Source: DASXUG01 sp036504995 (GTDB lineage: Bacteria > Pseudomonadota > Gammaproteobacteria > Burkholderiales > Methylophilaceae). Taken from it: a DNA stretch of 64,000 bases. Location: NCBI GenBank assembly GCA_036504995.1, contig DASXUG010000010.1, positions 1 to 64,000 of the forward strand, in the 5' to 3' direction. Shown one piece after another: positions 63,813 to 64,000 of this stretch (positions within the stretch are counted from its first letter, which is position 1; every line of letters begins with the position of its first letter). The translations under genes and the position numbers were made by a program. The notes beneath the pieces were generated by a model. That model made no database searches and was not told the origin of the DNA. It saw nothing but the letters and a program-made list of their open reading frames with translations.

Positions 63813-64000
63813 TTACTTTAGCTTTAAGGCCTTCATTACCTCAACCCTAAATTGATTAGTGTGTCTTTCAAACAACCACCAAAAAGCAGAGCCAACCAAT
63901 ACTAATAAAAGAAACCAAGCAATTAATTGAGTATACGATGCAAAGCTAGGCACCATCCTAGCGGATGGATAATAAAAAACACCAATTAATAAAACTAGTG
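63813..64000 (-). CDS. C-terminal part of a membrane protein (continues beyond the right edge)
   Basis: The minus strand reads open from the window edge to a TAA at 63813-63815: about 61 residues containing one long hydrophobic helix (TQLIAWFLLLVLVGSAFWWLF) and a hydrophobic start, then a basic tail. It is the end of an integral membrane protein, probably of the same polysaccharide cluster. The family cannot be told from this fragment. Confidence 0.55.
   Translation of the reverse strand, partial: LVLLIGVFYYPSARMVPSFASYTQLIAWFLLLVLVGSAFWWLFERHTNQFRVEVMKALKLK

Noticed and set aside
1..64000. CRISPR arrays, insertion sequences, prophage or integrase genes
   Set aside because: None seen: no regularly spaced repeats and no transposase or integrase-like proteins.

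Overview
The window looks like chromosomal DNA of a methylotrophic betaproteobacterium, most likely family Methylophilaceae (a Methylotenera- or Methylophilus-like organism). This is inferred from the moderately AT-rich sequence, the gene order exbB-exbD-msbA-lpxK-kdsB and thrS-infC-rpmI-rplT-pheS-pheT-ihfA-merR, several PEP-CTERM surface proteins ending in a VPExxxxAMLLAGLG-type tail with terminal arginines, and a colanic-acid/methanolan-like exopolysaccharide cluster. No insertion sequence, prophage or CRISPR array is visible.

Layout. 1-350: promoter and leader of an rRNA operon that runs off the left edge, plus an initiator tRNA. 516-5409 (minus): envelope genes for Kdo activation, lipid A kinase and flippase, and an ExbBD motor. 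5763-10681: a DUF4202 gene, a class III aminotransferase and a three-PAS GGDEF/EAL protein behind a terminator-like leader hairpin. 10755-17615: two PEP-CTERM genes, a nickel island (TonB receptor with an upstream NikR-type operator, then nikR), and small secreted proteins. 17744-25575 (minus): tRNA-Pro and the housekeeping translation block. 25744-27918 (minus): a YheT hydrolase, a ChrR-like cupin and an ECF sigma factor. 28116-35936 (plus): a compact lipid-modification operon with two SAM methyltransferases, a desaturase, an FAD oxidoreductase, DUF1365, DUF1295, DUF2878 and a lipocalin, resembling the RpoE-ChrR photo-oxidative stress regulon. 36029-38903 (minus): a periplasmic beta-propeller, a hypothetical protein and a di-haem peroxidase. 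38998-43763: secreted phosphatases and PEP-CTERM proteins around a Pho-box-like intergenic region. 43846-52955: a TPR/degenerate protease-like protein, a PEP-CTERM protein, a giant secreted nuclease, a subtilase, and an exosortase (XrtH type) with its partner membrane protein. 53572-64000 (minus): an exopolysaccharide cluster.

How the parts work together. The most interesting unit is at 45968-52955. An exosortase of the XrtH type sits beside two large secreted enzymes, an ExeM/NucH-type nuclease and a subtilase, which share an unusual C-terminal tail (GDVP followed by an aromatic residue, a hydrophobic segment and basic residues) unlike the PEP-CTERM tails elsewhere in the window. This suggests a self-contained second sorting system. 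A palindrome, TAGTCC-N4-GGACTA, recurs before both PEP-CTERM and XrtH-cargo genes and may tie them to one regulator. A second theme is the ECF/cupin-controlled lipid operon, whose CFA-synthase homologue has lost key bicarbonate-site residues and may methylate rather than cyclopropanate acyl chains.
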